7,015 nucleotides of DNA from assembly GCA_003646525.1 (NCBI GenBank), contig QMKU01000067.1, positions 1 through 7,015 on the forward strand. Direction: 5' to 3'. The DNA comes from Campylobacterota bacterium. GTDB lineage: Bacteria; Campylobacterota; Campylobacteria; Campylobacterales; Sulfurovaceae. Numbering within the stretch: position 1 is the stretch's first letter; each line of letters begins with the position of its first letter. Positions 1-6,604 of the stretch are shown one piece after another. The notes under the pieces were generated by a model, which ran no database searches, was not told the DNA's origin, and worked only from the letters and a program-made list of their open reading frames with translations. The position numbers and the translations under genes were made by a program.

Positions 1-216
1 ATAATTGGTCAAGATATTGGGCTAGGCGTATTTCGATTGAGCATTAATTAGTTTATAAAGGTAAAGAAGGTAACTTGAATGTTGCTCAGTGTCGGTATCA
101 TTATAGGTAAAAATTTGAAAAGTTGTTACCCTAAAGCTTTGGTGAATAGTGAATGAGTAGATGATATTAAGGTCAAGTAGTGGGTAGACACCCTAAAGTT
201 CCTAAAGTTCTGAAAT
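1..216. other. Gene-free left edge
   Basis: No convincing gene is visible. Plus-strand frame 1 is open from the window edge to a TAG at 49-51 (ending GVFRLSIN), which could be the tail of a gene that begins outside, but another frame is also open to position 47, so this cannot be decided. Beyond that all frames are broken by frequent stops. A 9-base unit (CCTAAAGTT) occurs twice in tandem at 192-200 and 201-209, and the related ACCCTAAAG occurs at 128-136. The stretch looks like decayed or intergenic DNA. Confidence 0.5.
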
Positions 217-252
217 TTCATTGGTATTGACCGAGACGGCAATGCCAATGAA
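217..252. repeat. Hairpin repeat, copy A
   Basis: The left arm TTCATTGGTATTG (217-229) pairs with CAATGCCAATGAA (240-252) with a single G-T wobble. After a bulged A at 230, the inner CCG (231-233) pairs with CGG (237-239) around an AGA loop, so about 16 base pairs form. The first half, 220-239, recurs at 352-371 with one mismatch. No T-run follows on the plus strand, so a simple intrinsic terminator is unlikely. It is best read as a REP-like intergenic repeat. Confidence 0.6.
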
Positions 253-265
253 TTAAGGAATTATC

Positions 266-324
266 GTAGGGGCAATCCCTATGTGGTTGCCCTAATTAGG
301 GTAGCCACATAGGGCTACCCCTAC
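266..324. repeat. REP/BIME-like double hairpin
   Basis: This 59-base element is an imperfect palindrome around CCCTAATTAGGG (290-301), with ends GTAGGGG (266-272) and CCCCTAC (318-324) and inner arms CCCTATGTGG (277-286) and CCACATAGGG (305-314). Each half also folds alone: GGGCAA (270-275) with TTGCCC (287-292), and GGGTAG (299-304) with CTACCC (315-320). Two head-to-head hairpins is the layout of a BIME, a pair of REP sequences of the kind mobilised by REP-associated tyrosine transposases (RAYT). GTAGGGG-ended hairpins of this style are familiar from intergenic DNA of several phyla. No RAYT gene lies in the window. Confidence 0.65.
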
Positions 325-351
325 AAGTTTTATTCAAAAAAAGCTTATTTT

Positions 352-381
352 ATTGGCATTGACCGAGACGGTGGGAGCGAG
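352..381. repeat. Hairpin repeat, copy B (partial)
   Basis: Positions 352-371 repeat 220-239 with one mismatch (C for T at the sixth base), then diverge into GTGGGAGCGAG. The copy lacks the complementary right arm seen in copy A and keeps only a weak ACCG/CGGT stem. Its right part, ACCGAGACGGTGGGA, matches the reverse complement of the hairpin at 2437-2457 allowing two single-base gaps, which links all three as one degenerate repeat family. Confidence 0.5.
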
Positions 382-395
382 TAAAAATTTTAAAT

Positions 396-401
396 AGGTG
401 G
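396..401 (+). promoter_or_regulatory. Ribosome binding site of the ArsC-like gene
   Basis: AGGTGG lies six bases before the ATG at 408, a good Shine-Dalgarno match at normal spacing. It supports that start codon. No clear promoter hexamers can be picked out in the AT-rich run just upstream (382-395). Confidence 0.75.
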
Positions 402-407
402 AATAAT

Positions 408-668
408 ATGACAATATACGGCATAAAGACCTGCTCGACAGTAGGTAAAGCAAGAAAGTTTATGAAAGAGAATAGTATAGAGTTTGATTTTGTAGACTAT
501 AAAATAGAGTCTATGGATGAAACAAAGATTCGTGAGTGGTTGACTCAGATAGATATCAAAGTACTTTTTAACAACAAAGGTAAAAAGTATAGAGATCTAG
601 GACTCAAAGAACTCAATCTCGATGATGAGGGCAATAGAGTCCTAGATATTTACACTCATAAGCTATAA
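408..668 (+). CDS. Short ArsC/Spx-family thioredoxin-fold protein, C-terminus missing
   Basis: The N-terminus MTIYGIKTCSTVGKAR is typical of the ArsC/Spx/YffB family: a first beta strand, then a single redox-type cysteine (Cys9) at the start of the first helix. There is no second CxxC cysteine, since residue 12 is Val, so it resembles the YffB branch more than Spx. The stretch FNNKGKKYRDLGLKEL (residues 54-69) matches the family's conserved middle. Members usually run to about 110-120 residues and contain an Arg-Pro motif (often IKRP) near residue 90. This protein ends at 86 with YTHKL, just before that motif, and none of the three frames beyond the stop restores it. It may be a natural short form or a truncated gene. 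A reductase or regulatory role is inferred from family only; arsenate as substrate is not implied. The helicase starts seven bases after its stop, so the two are probably co-transcribed. Confidence 0.85.
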   Translation: MTIYGIKTCSTVGKARKFMKENSIEFDFVDYKIESMDETKIREWLTQIDIKVLFNNKGKKYRDLGLKELNLDDEGNRVLDIYTHKL

Positions 669-675
669 TACTCCT

Positions 676-2394
676 ATGAAACAAAAAACAGCACTAGAGA
701 TACTAAAATCAGGCAAAAATGTATTTATTACTGGTTCAGCAGGGACGGGGAAGACTTATCTTCTCAACCTCTATGCACAGTACTTAAGAGAGCGCAGGGT
801 TTACCCGACTATCGTTGCACCGACTGGTATAGCTGCGTCACATTTGGGTGGGCAGACGATACATTCATTTTTTGCCTTGGGGATACGAGATAGTATAGAT
901 GAGGGATATGTTGATTTTCTCTTGGACAAAAAGTACTTGAAATCTCGTTTTTCCAAACTCAAACTTCTTATCATTGATGAAGTCTCCATGATTTCGCCAG
1001 AGATATTTTCTTCTATGGATTTGATACTCCGTGGGTTCAAAGGTACGGATGCCCCCTTTGGTGGAGTGCAAGTCGTGATATCGGGAGATTTCTTTCAGTT
1101 GCCTCCTGTCTCCAAAGTAGCCAAAGAGAAGCGTTTCGCATGGCAGTCTCCAGCATGGAGAGCATTGGACTTGCATACTTGCTACCTGCAAGAGAAGTTT
1201 CGGCAAGATGATGAGAGGCTCATCAGGGTACTAGATGATATACGGTCAGGGAAGATTTCGGCTTCTTCGGAAGCACTACTAGCAAGCAGGCATGAAAAAG
1301 AACTCAGCACCGCCACCCCTACTAAACTCTATACACATAATATGGATGTAGACCGTATCAACATGAGCGAATTGCACAAACTTGGCGGTGCGCCTAAACT
1401 GTTTGTTTATGAGTCTAGGGGGAGTGCAAGGAACATAGAGAAGATCTTCAAATCCTCTCTGGTTTTGGAAGAGTTGGCACTCAAGATAGGTGCTGTTGTG
1501 ATCTTCATAAAAAACAATACAGAAGAAGGGTATATGAATGGTACTACAGGAACAGTACTCGGTTTCAGTCCGATAGACAACATGCCTATAGTGAGAACTA
1601 CAAAAGGGAAAAAGATAAAGCTGGAGCCTGAAGAGTGGTCACTTGAAAATGATAGTGGCAAGATCCTAGCGACCGTCTCACAGGTGCCCTTGCGTTTGGC
1701 ATGGGCTATCACTATACATAAATCACAGGGCATGACACTCGATGCTGCAGAGATAGACTTGAGTAAAACATTTGAGGCAGGGCAGGGGTATGTGGCACTT
1801 TCGCGTATCAAAAACATAGAAGGTTTACGCTTGATGGGGCTAAATGCAATGGCATTGAGTGTAGATCCGCTTATCTTGCATGTCGATGATCGTATCAAGA
1901 AGGCATCTAAAAAAGCGGGTGATACTGTGAAGGCATTGTCAGAAGAGCACTTAGAAAATATGTTCAAAAGTCATATTGCTCAGCTCGGTGGAATAATAAA
2001 CAAAGAGAAGATAGACGAAGAGATACAAAACATCAAAGAGGGCAAACCCTCACACTCTGCACATGTCACACCTACACACCTAAAGACAAAACACCTCATA
2101 GCCAAGTCAGATACACTTATCAAGTTGGCACAAAACAGAGGCTTGGCTAAAGGTACTATCATCAAACATTTGGTACAGATAAAAGAAGAAAATCCAGAGA
2201 TAGATTTAAGCAAATACAAACCTAAAGATAAAATTTTTGAACGAGTAGGTAATATGGTATTAAAGCTAAAAGCCAAGAGCATAAAAGAGGACTTCTCAGA
2301 AGATGGTAACTTGCGGTTGAAACCAATATTTGAAGCCCTAGGTGAAGAGGTCAGCTATGATGATATACGGGTTTGTATGTTTTTTTTGGCATAG
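676..2394 (+). CDS. PIF1-like superfamily 1 DNA helicase with C-terminal HTH_40-like domain
   Basis: This is predicted to be an ATP-driven 5'-3' DNA helicase acting in the cytoplasm. All main PIF1/RecD-type motifs are visible: Walker A GSAGTGKT (residues 20-27), motif Ia APTGIAASHLGG then TIHSFF (48-66), Walker B IIDEVSM (99-105), motif III ISGDFFQLPPV (135-145), motif IV QEKFRQ (172-177), the IHKSQGMTLD segment (347-356) and motif VI YVALSR (372-377). After a charged linker, residues about 473-570 resemble the HTH_40 domain found at the C-terminus of some RecQ and PIF1-type helicases: SDTLIKLAQNRGLAKGTIIKHL, then KPIFEALGEEVSYDDIRV. The length (572) is normal for bacterial PIF1-like proteins with this tail. 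The ATG at 676 lacks a strong Shine-Dalgarno sequence, and translation may depend on coupling to the ArsC-like gene ending at 668. Likely roles (recombination, fork repair, G-quadruplex unwinding) come from family knowledge; no neighbour specifies one. Confidence 0.93.
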   Translation: MKQKTALEILKSGKNVFITGSAGTGKTYLLNLYAQYLRERRVYPTIVAPTGIAASHLGGQTIHSFFALGIRDSIDEGYVDFLLDKKYLKSRFSKLKLLIIDEVSMISPEIFSSMDLILRGFKGTDAPFGGVQVVISGDFFQLPPVSKVAKEKRFAWQSPAWRALDLHTCYLQEKFRQDDERLIRVLDDIRSGKISASSEALLASRHEKELSTATPTKLYTHNMDVDRINMSELHKLGGAPKLFVYESRGSARNIEKIFKSSLVLEELALKIGAVVIFIKNNTEEGYMNGTTGTVLGFSPIDNMPIVRTTKGKKIKLEPEEWSLENDSGKILATVSQVPLRLAWAITIHKSQGMTLDAAEIDLSKTFEAGQGYVALSRIKNIEGLRLMGLNAMALSVDPLILHVDDRIKKASKKAGDTVKALSEEHLENMFKSHIAQLGGIINKEKIDEEIQNIKEGKPSHSAHVTPTHLKTKHLIAKSDTLIKLAQNRGLAKGTIIKHLVQIKEENPEIDLSKYKPKDKIFERVGNMVLKLKAKSIKEDFSEDGNLRLKPIFEALGEEVSYDDIRVCMFFLA

Positions 2395-2436
2395 AAATAC
2401 CGATTTAATAATACCAAAATATAGATACTAGTTCAT

Positions 2437-2457
2437 TCCCATCCGTCCTCGGTGGGA
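2437..2457. repeat. Bulged hairpin in convergent spacer, copy C of the repeat family
   Basis: TCCCA (2437-2441) pairs with TGGGA (2453-2457), and after a bulged T at 2442, CCG (2443-2445) pairs with CGG (2450-2452) around a TCCT loop. It lies in the 154-base spacer between the convergent helicase and kinase genes. There is no adjacent T-run on either strand, so it is not a textbook terminator, though a REP-like hairpin here could still block read-through or protect 3' ends. Its reverse complement resembles 361-376. The rest of 2395-2548 is AT-rich with no gene. Confidence 0.5.
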
Positions 2458-2548
2458 TACGCATACGAGAGATACATTCATCAAATAAACACTCCAAACA
2501 TCTAATGTGTACGATAATAATTTTAGTAATAATCTTGATAGTGGGTAT

Positions 2549-5500
2549 TTACGCCGTATACTCATCATATTGTTGTGGATTTAGTTTCATAATAATATTA
2601 CGCAGAAATTGTATATTTGCAATATTTAAGACGACATTCGTATATTTCTTACGATCAAATTTTGTAACATAATGTATATTTTCTACAAACAAAATACTAA
2701 GTACGGATAACTCTTTCATCATCTGGCTTATCTCATTGTCTTCAGATAAGCCTGGCAAATTTTTATCGAGTAGAACATAAGTATAGTTTTTGGTTTGGAG
2801 CATTTCTTTAAGCTCTTTTATATCTTTGGCTCCATCAACACTGTAGCCAATCTTCCGAAGAAGTGTATCAAAGATGAACATGTCAGCATTTTTCTCTTTG
2901 CATAAAAGTATATCATTGGACTCTTTTTTGGGGGTGAGTTGTGTATCTAAATCACTAGGGAGTATTATCTCTAAATCACCAGTGAGTGTTATATCTAAAC
3001 TACTATTATCTGTAACGAGTTTATCACTAAAGTATAGTTCAAGGATATTTTCAATTGCATCGAGATTGATAGGTTTGGACACATAATGATCCATGCCTTC
3101 TGACAAGAAGCGTTCTTCGTCTCCTTTTAGTGCATTTGCTGTCAAAGCGATAATAGGTATATGAGAAATTTCCTGCTCTTTTTCATAAGCGAGAATGGCA
3201 TGTGTCGCCTCTACGCCATTCATCACGGGCATCTGAATATCCATGAAAATAATATCATATACTTGTGTTGTCCTTAGTTCAAAAGCTTCTTTGCCATTGT
3301 CTGCTAGGGTCACATCTATACCAATATTTTCCAGCGTATATTGAATTAGCTTTTGATTAATTACATTGTCTTCGGCAACCAATGCTTTAAGGTTGGTGAA
3401 TTTATTTTTTTGACTCTCATTGATAATTTTAGTCCCTGTATCGCTAAAGTCAAGTAGAGATTTTTTTATTTTAGAAAAGTTTATAGGAGAATAGAGAATT
3501 TTATAAATATCAACATCTAAGGCTCTAATCTCATCTTTTTTACTGACAGTTGTTAATAGTGATATTTTTGACTTTAGAGTACTTAAGCGTGTCAAATCCG
3601 AAGCATTGATATGATCATAGTCTACGATAAGAAGGTCTGGTTGCTCTTTTGTTTCCAATGATGTTAATGATTGGATCGTATCGAATATAGTAGAATGATC
3701 ACTGAGAGCTGTAATATATTTTTCTACATATTGGCTAGATGGTTTTGCAGTATGGTTGCGAGGTAGATAATATCCGATATTTATATTATCAAATGTCTCT
3801 ACTTCTGTCAGGGATGGTATCTCTTCAAGTTTTAGCGTAAAAAAGAAGGTTGCACCCTTTCCATATTCACTTTCAAGCTCAAGACTTCCATCCATTAACT
3901 CAACCAATCTTGCTGAAATAGTTAAGCCCAATCCTGTGCCACCATATTTTCTATTAGTACTGGAATCAGCTTGTGAAAATGCTTTAAATATCTTTGTTTT
4001 CTGTTCCTCTGTAACACCGATGCCAGAATCTTTGACAGAGAACCGTATCGTTGCTTTCCCTTTAGAACTCTCTAATTTTTCAATAAGTATATCTATATGC
4101 CCACCATCAGGAGTAAATTTAACAGCATTACTGATTAGATTGACAAGTACCTGTTTGATTTTATTTGAATCCCCTTCAAGTTTATTGGATAGAGTTGGAT
4201 CAATATAGAATCCAAGATCAATATTTTTTTCAGAGACTTTTGCTGCATAGGCTTCGATCCCACTTTCAAACTCTATAATTGGATCAAATGCAATCTCTTC
4301 TATATCAATATTTTCACTTTCGATCTTGGAAAGATCCAGAATATCATTGATTACTGAAAGTAGATTCTCTGAACTTTTTTCAATAATCGTGACAAATTCT
4401 TCTTGCTCTGAATTTAAATTACTCGTACTAAGCAAATTAGTAAATCCGACAATGCCATTGAGTGGTGTTCGTATCTCATGTGACATATTGGCAAGAAATA
4501 AACTTTTGGTTTCATTCGCTTTTTCTGCAATTAGTTTGCTCTCTTTGGACTCATGAATGATCTTCTCAAGAAACTGATATATCTCTGCTTTGTCCTGTTT
4601 TGCTATCATCTCTTTGAGATGGTACTCATTTTCTGCATCTGAATCAGTATAAATATTGTCAAGAATATTTTCAAGGTTTTGAGTATCACGAGCCATTCCG
4701 GAGAAGATATTTCTTACGACCACCGCAAGAAGCAAGGAGATCAAGATCACTATGATTGCGATCGTCATTACACTTTTTTCAGTCTTCATGTGTTGATTGA
4801 TATTGATTTTAACAGTATCGAAAATACTTGCTTGTACCTCTCCCAAGAGTGCTATTTTTGAACTTTGCAAATCGTACCATTTTTTTAATTTTGTAGTAAA
4901 GATACCATTATCTGAGTTTGTTAGCACTGCAATGCGTTCTGTAAGAAGAGTATTTTCTAGGTTATGATATAGCTCAGTATCTATAAATTCTGATATTGCA
5001 TCTTGCTGCTCTAGATGACTATAGTCTGGAATATAATTCTTGGCAATTTGCTTATCCCAGAATTCAAGTTCGCTACTCTCGATCGGCAGGGATCGACTGA
5101 TGAAATAGGATACAAGTGCTCGTTCGGCATTGCTGTTTTCTCTAAAAGAAGTCATTGATCCATAGATATCTAATAGTGAAGCTATAGTGTCACTAAGCAT
5201 GTATTTCTTGTCAAGTGACTGAAGCTCATTTACTATGATTTGACTTGGTTTAGATAGGGCATCCTTGAAATAAAGATCAATCAAGCTAGTATTTAACACA
5301 CTAATTTTTAAACGCTCCTCTCTCATGGTATTAAGTGCTTCAAAAATAGGTTTTGCCGAAAGTGCATAGGAACTTTTTTCCATTACAAAATTATGTAGTT
5401 CGTCTACAGCAGCATCTGTATGCTTCCACTGCTTCTCGATTTGCTTAAAATCAGTTTTTCCATCCTTGCCAAAATAAATAGAGATAAGCCCCTGTTCTTT

Positions 5501-5677
5501 GCCTAGTTGATTTAGCACTTTGCCAAGATCGACTTTATATTCAGCATAATCTAGAGATTTTTGTGCTTGATTATAATTTGTATAGGAGATATAAAAATAG
5601 TATGCAGATATAGCAAGAAATGCTACGATAGGTAATAAAATAGCTGTTTCTATGAAATTATTTTTTACGAGTTTCAT
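2549..5677 (-). CDS. NIT-like sensor hybrid histidine kinase with three receiver-like modules
   Basis: This is a membrane-bound hybrid sensor kinase. Transmembrane segments at about residues 10-30 and 303-323 enclose a helical periplasmic region (31-302) that resembles the NIT nitrate/nitrite-sensing domain: LGKEQGLISIYFG (58-70), then HTDAAVDEL (86-94), and SNAERALVSYF (182-192), a match to the family's second ER-A-L helix. A helical linker (327-390) leads to the HisKA H-box MSHEIRTPLNG (398-408, phospho-acceptor His400). The ATPase domain has N-box Asn517, G1 DSGIG (550-554), F-box FKAFSQAD (564-571) and G2 GGTGLGLT (579-586). Three receiver-like modules follow. The first (about 632-745) has Asp686 but no acidic pair or lysine. 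The second (763-880) is complete, with Glu769/Asp770, phospho-acceptor Asp813, Thr846 and Lys868. The third (about 921-1032) has Asp971 but a degraded acidic pair and no lysine. There is no Hpt domain, so a separate Hpt protein is expected. The start is supported by AGGA upstream and coupling to the PilJ-like gene. Nitrate or nitrite as ligand is inference. Confidence 0.92.
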   Translation of the reverse strand: MKLVKNNFIETAILLPIVAFLAISAYYFYISYTNYNQAQKSLDYAEYKVDLGKVLNQLGKEQGLISIYFGKDGKTDFKQIEKQWKHTDAAVDELHNFVMEKSSYALSAKPIFEALNTMREERLKISVLNTSLIDLYFKDALSKPSQIIVNELQSLDKKYMLSDTIASLLDIYGSMTSFRENSNAERALVSYFISRSLPIESSELEFWDKQIAKNYIPDYSHLEQQDAISEFIDTELYHNLENTLLTERIAVLTNSDNGIFTTKLKKWYDLQSSKIALLGEVQASIFDTVKININQHMKTEKSVMTIAIIVILISLLLAVVVRNIFSGMARDTQNLENILDNIYTDSDAENEYHLKEMIAKQDKAEIYQFLEKIIHESKESKLIAEKANETKSLFLANMSHEIRTPLNGIVGFTNLLSTSNLNSEQEEFVTIIEKSSENLLSVINDILDLSKIESENIDIEEIAFDPIIEFESGIEAYAAKVSEKNIDLGFYIDPTLSNKLEGDSNKIKQVLVNLISNAVKFTPDGGHIDILIEKLESSKGKATIRFSVKDSGIGVTEEQKTKIFKAFSQADSSTNRKYGGTGLGLTISARLVELMDGSLELESEYGKGATFFFTLKLEEIPSLTEVETFDNINIGYYLPRNHTAKPSSQYVEKYITALSDHSTIFDTIQSLTSLETKEQPDLLIVDYDHINASDLTRLSTLKSKISLLTTVSKKDEIRALDVDIYKILYSPINFSKIKKSLLDFSDTGTKIINESQKNKFTNLKALVAEDNVINQKLIQYTLENIGIDVTLADNGKEAFELRTTQVYDIIFMDIQMPVMNGVEATHAILAYEKEQEISHIPIIALTANALKGDEERFLSEGMDHYVSKPINLDAIENILELYFSDKLVTDNSSLDITLTGDLEIILPSDLDTQLTPKKESNDILLCKEKNADMFIFDTLLRKIGYSVDGAKDIKELKEMLQTKNYTYVLLDKNLPGLSEDNEISQMMKELSVLSILFVENIHYVTKFDRKKYTNVVLNIANIQFLRNIIMKLNPQQYDEYTA
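2946..3000 (-). repeat. 24-base imperfect tandem repeat coding an 8-residue unit in the kinase linker
   Basis: Two 24-base units (2946-2969 and 2970-2993) and the start of a third share TCTAAATCAC-type openings on the plus strand. In the protein they give three consecutive 8-residue units, LDITLTGD, LEIILPSD and LDTQLTPK (residues 894-917), in the linker between the second and third receiver modules. The unit stays in frame and probably reflects slippage-type duplication in a tolerant linker. Confidence 0.6.
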
Positions 5678-5682
5678 TTTAG

Positions 5683-5686
5683 TCCT
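5683..5686 (-). promoter_or_regulatory. Ribosome binding site of the kinase, overlapping the upstream stop codon
   Basis: On the minus strand AGGA (within AAGGACT) lies five bases before the ATG at 5677. The TAA of the preceding gene (5688-5686) ends inside this site, and only eight bases separate stop from start. This arrangement favours translational coupling, so that the secreted protein and the kinase are made together. Confidence 0.75.
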
Positions 5687-6468
5687 TATTGATTTTTAGT
5701 GTGAAAAAGTTTTAATTTTGCTATCACATTTTCTAAATGATTTGAAGAAATATAAAGAATATTTGGCAGTTTTCTTTTTTCCAAAGAGAGGTATAATTTT
5801 TTTGCAATTGGCCAATATTGATTAATAATCTGTAAATCTTTTTTATTTGCTGGAGGATAATGATACTGATTGACCTTAGAGAGTTCTTCATCGAAAACAA
5901 CAACAGCTGATTTTAGTTGTCGTATATTATTGAGATCTGTAAGCCCTGCCTGAAATGCCATATAGTATTTAGTTATCCGTTCGATCAGATAAGCCATATT
6001 CTTAACACTGATCAGCATCTTCTCTTCTTCGGAAAATACATAACTATACTCAAGTGCAATAGATTCAGCACCTTCAAACAATATTTCACTGTAGTCAAGC
6101 ATCAATGCAGCATTTTCCATATCATAAGGTTGAGCAATAGTTTCACTAATCCGTTCACTACTGAGGATAAGGTAGTTAAGAAGATTTCTTGTATCTTCAC
6201 TCTTTGTAATGGTAGCGATAAGTCTCACTTTTTCATCTAGTGCAAAAACGGTTTGATATAGACTAGATACCAAGATATCCTGTTTTCCTCTATTTTGGAA
6301 AAGATAAAAATACTCTTTTGAAATTTGTTGACTAATAAGCTTAATATCTTCAGATGCTTCAAGCATTTTGACACTATTCCTAGTTGTTTCAGCATTAATC
6401 TCTATTCCCAATATCAGTATGACAAGTAGCATTATCTTAGTAGTACTCTTCTGTATAAAATTTCTCAT
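5686..6468 (-). CDS. Secreted protein with two PilJ-like (type IV pili methyl-accepting/NarX-type) sensor units
   Basis: A signal peptide is clear: basic start MRNFIQKSTTK, hydrophobic core MLLVILILGI (residues 13-22), and probable cleavage after INA at 26. The mature protein should be periplasmic with no further membrane segment. It reads as two similar all-helical units. In unit 1 (about 32-140), LISQQISKEYFYL (44-56) sits where PilJ domains have their RMLSQRxAK-Y helix, followed by VFALDEKVRLI (74-84) and a closing helix DYSEILFEGAESI (125-137). Unit 2 (about 153-258) repeats the pattern: LIERITKYYMAFQAG (161-175), VVFDEELSKV (190-199), and SSNHLENVIAKL (241-252). PilJ-type four-helix bundles occur in PilJ and as the nitrate sensor of NarX. 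A free tandem form beside a NIT kinase suggests a ligand-binding partner for that kinase, which is inference. The ATG at 6468 has a strong Shine-Dalgarno sequence. The first gene of the operon. Confidence 0.85.
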   Translation of the reverse strand: MRNFIQKSTTKIMLLVILILGIEINAETTRNSVKMLEASEDIKLISQQISKEYFYLFQNRGKQDILVSSLYQTVFALDEKVRLIATITKSEDTRNLLNYLILSSERISETIAQPYDMENAALMLDYSEILFEGAESIALEYSYVFSEEEKMLISVKNMAYLIERITKYYMAFQAGLTDLNNIRQLKSAVVVFDEELSKVNQYHYPPANKKDLQIINQYWPIAKKLYLSLEKRKLPNILYISSNHLENVIAKLKLFHTKNQ

Positions 6469-6473
6469 TCCAA

Positions 6474-6480
6474 CCTCTCT
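6474..6480 (-). promoter_or_regulatory. Ribosome binding site of the PilJ-like gene
   Basis: The minus strand reads AGAGAGG followed by a five-base spacer (TTGGA) and the ATG ending at 6468. This is a strong match at suitable spacing and fixes the start at the codon that also gives a sensible signal peptide. Confidence 0.75.
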
Positions 6481-6491
6481 AGTTTTTTTAT

Positions 6492-6513
6492 CTAATAATA
6501 AATATATTATTAG
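6492..6513. promoter_or_regulatory. Perfect 9-base inverted repeat, candidate operator
   Basis: CTAATAATA (6492-6500) and TATTATTAG (6505-6513) are perfect complements separated by AATA. The site lies 24 bases upstream of the PilJ-like start codon, in a position to act as a protein-binding operator or a weak AU-only hairpin in the leader. The composition is so AT-rich that chance is a real possibility. No regulator family is claimed. Confidence 0.4.
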
Positions 6514-6545
6514 TGATATTTAAATTATGAGCTTTTTAATCCGTT

Positions 6546-6551
6546 ACTATA
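6546..6551 (-). promoter_or_regulatory. Possible -10 box of the sensor operon
   Basis: The minus strand reads TATAGT, one base from the sigma-70 consensus TATAAT. Transcription would begin near 6539 and give a leader of about 70 bases that includes the 6492-6513 inverted repeat. There is no good -35 element at the expected distance (CAGATA), although Campylobacterota promoters often lack one. In DNA this AT-rich, such a match is weak evidence. Confidence 0.2.
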
Positions 6552-6604
6552 TCATAAGTAGATATAAGTATCTGTAGGAATAATCCTAATCATGCTTTTT
6601 TTGA

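Noticed and set aside
69..130. GGTAAC (69-74) and GTTACC (125-130) as an inverted repeat
   Set aside because: Only six bases pair across a 50-base gap with no support from the sequence between them, which is expected by chance.
79..156. 25-codon plus-strand frame starting at the ATG at 79
   Set aside because: It is short, lacks a ribosome binding site at proper spacing and sits in a region full of stops and repeats.
801..2282. Several open frames of 79-186 codons on the minus strand opposite the helicase
   Set aside because: The helicase on the plus strand shows every conserved motif across this span. The opposite frames are low in recognisable domains and have no ribosome binding context, so they are shadows.
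2395..2548. Intrinsic terminator for the convergent helicase and kinase genes
   Set aside because: The only decent hairpin (2437-2457) has a bulge and no T-run next to it on either strand; it was recorded as a repeat instead.
2874..4861. Open frames of 60-90 codons on the plus strand opposite the kinase
   Set aside because: They lie antisense to well-defined receiver, ATPase and sensor segments and encode Ser/Leu-rich sequence typical of the complement of real coding DNA.
5917..6240. 107-codon plus-strand open frame opposite the PilJ-like gene
   Set aside because: The minus-strand gene has a signal peptide, a strong ribosome binding site and a domain pattern; the opposite frame has none of these.
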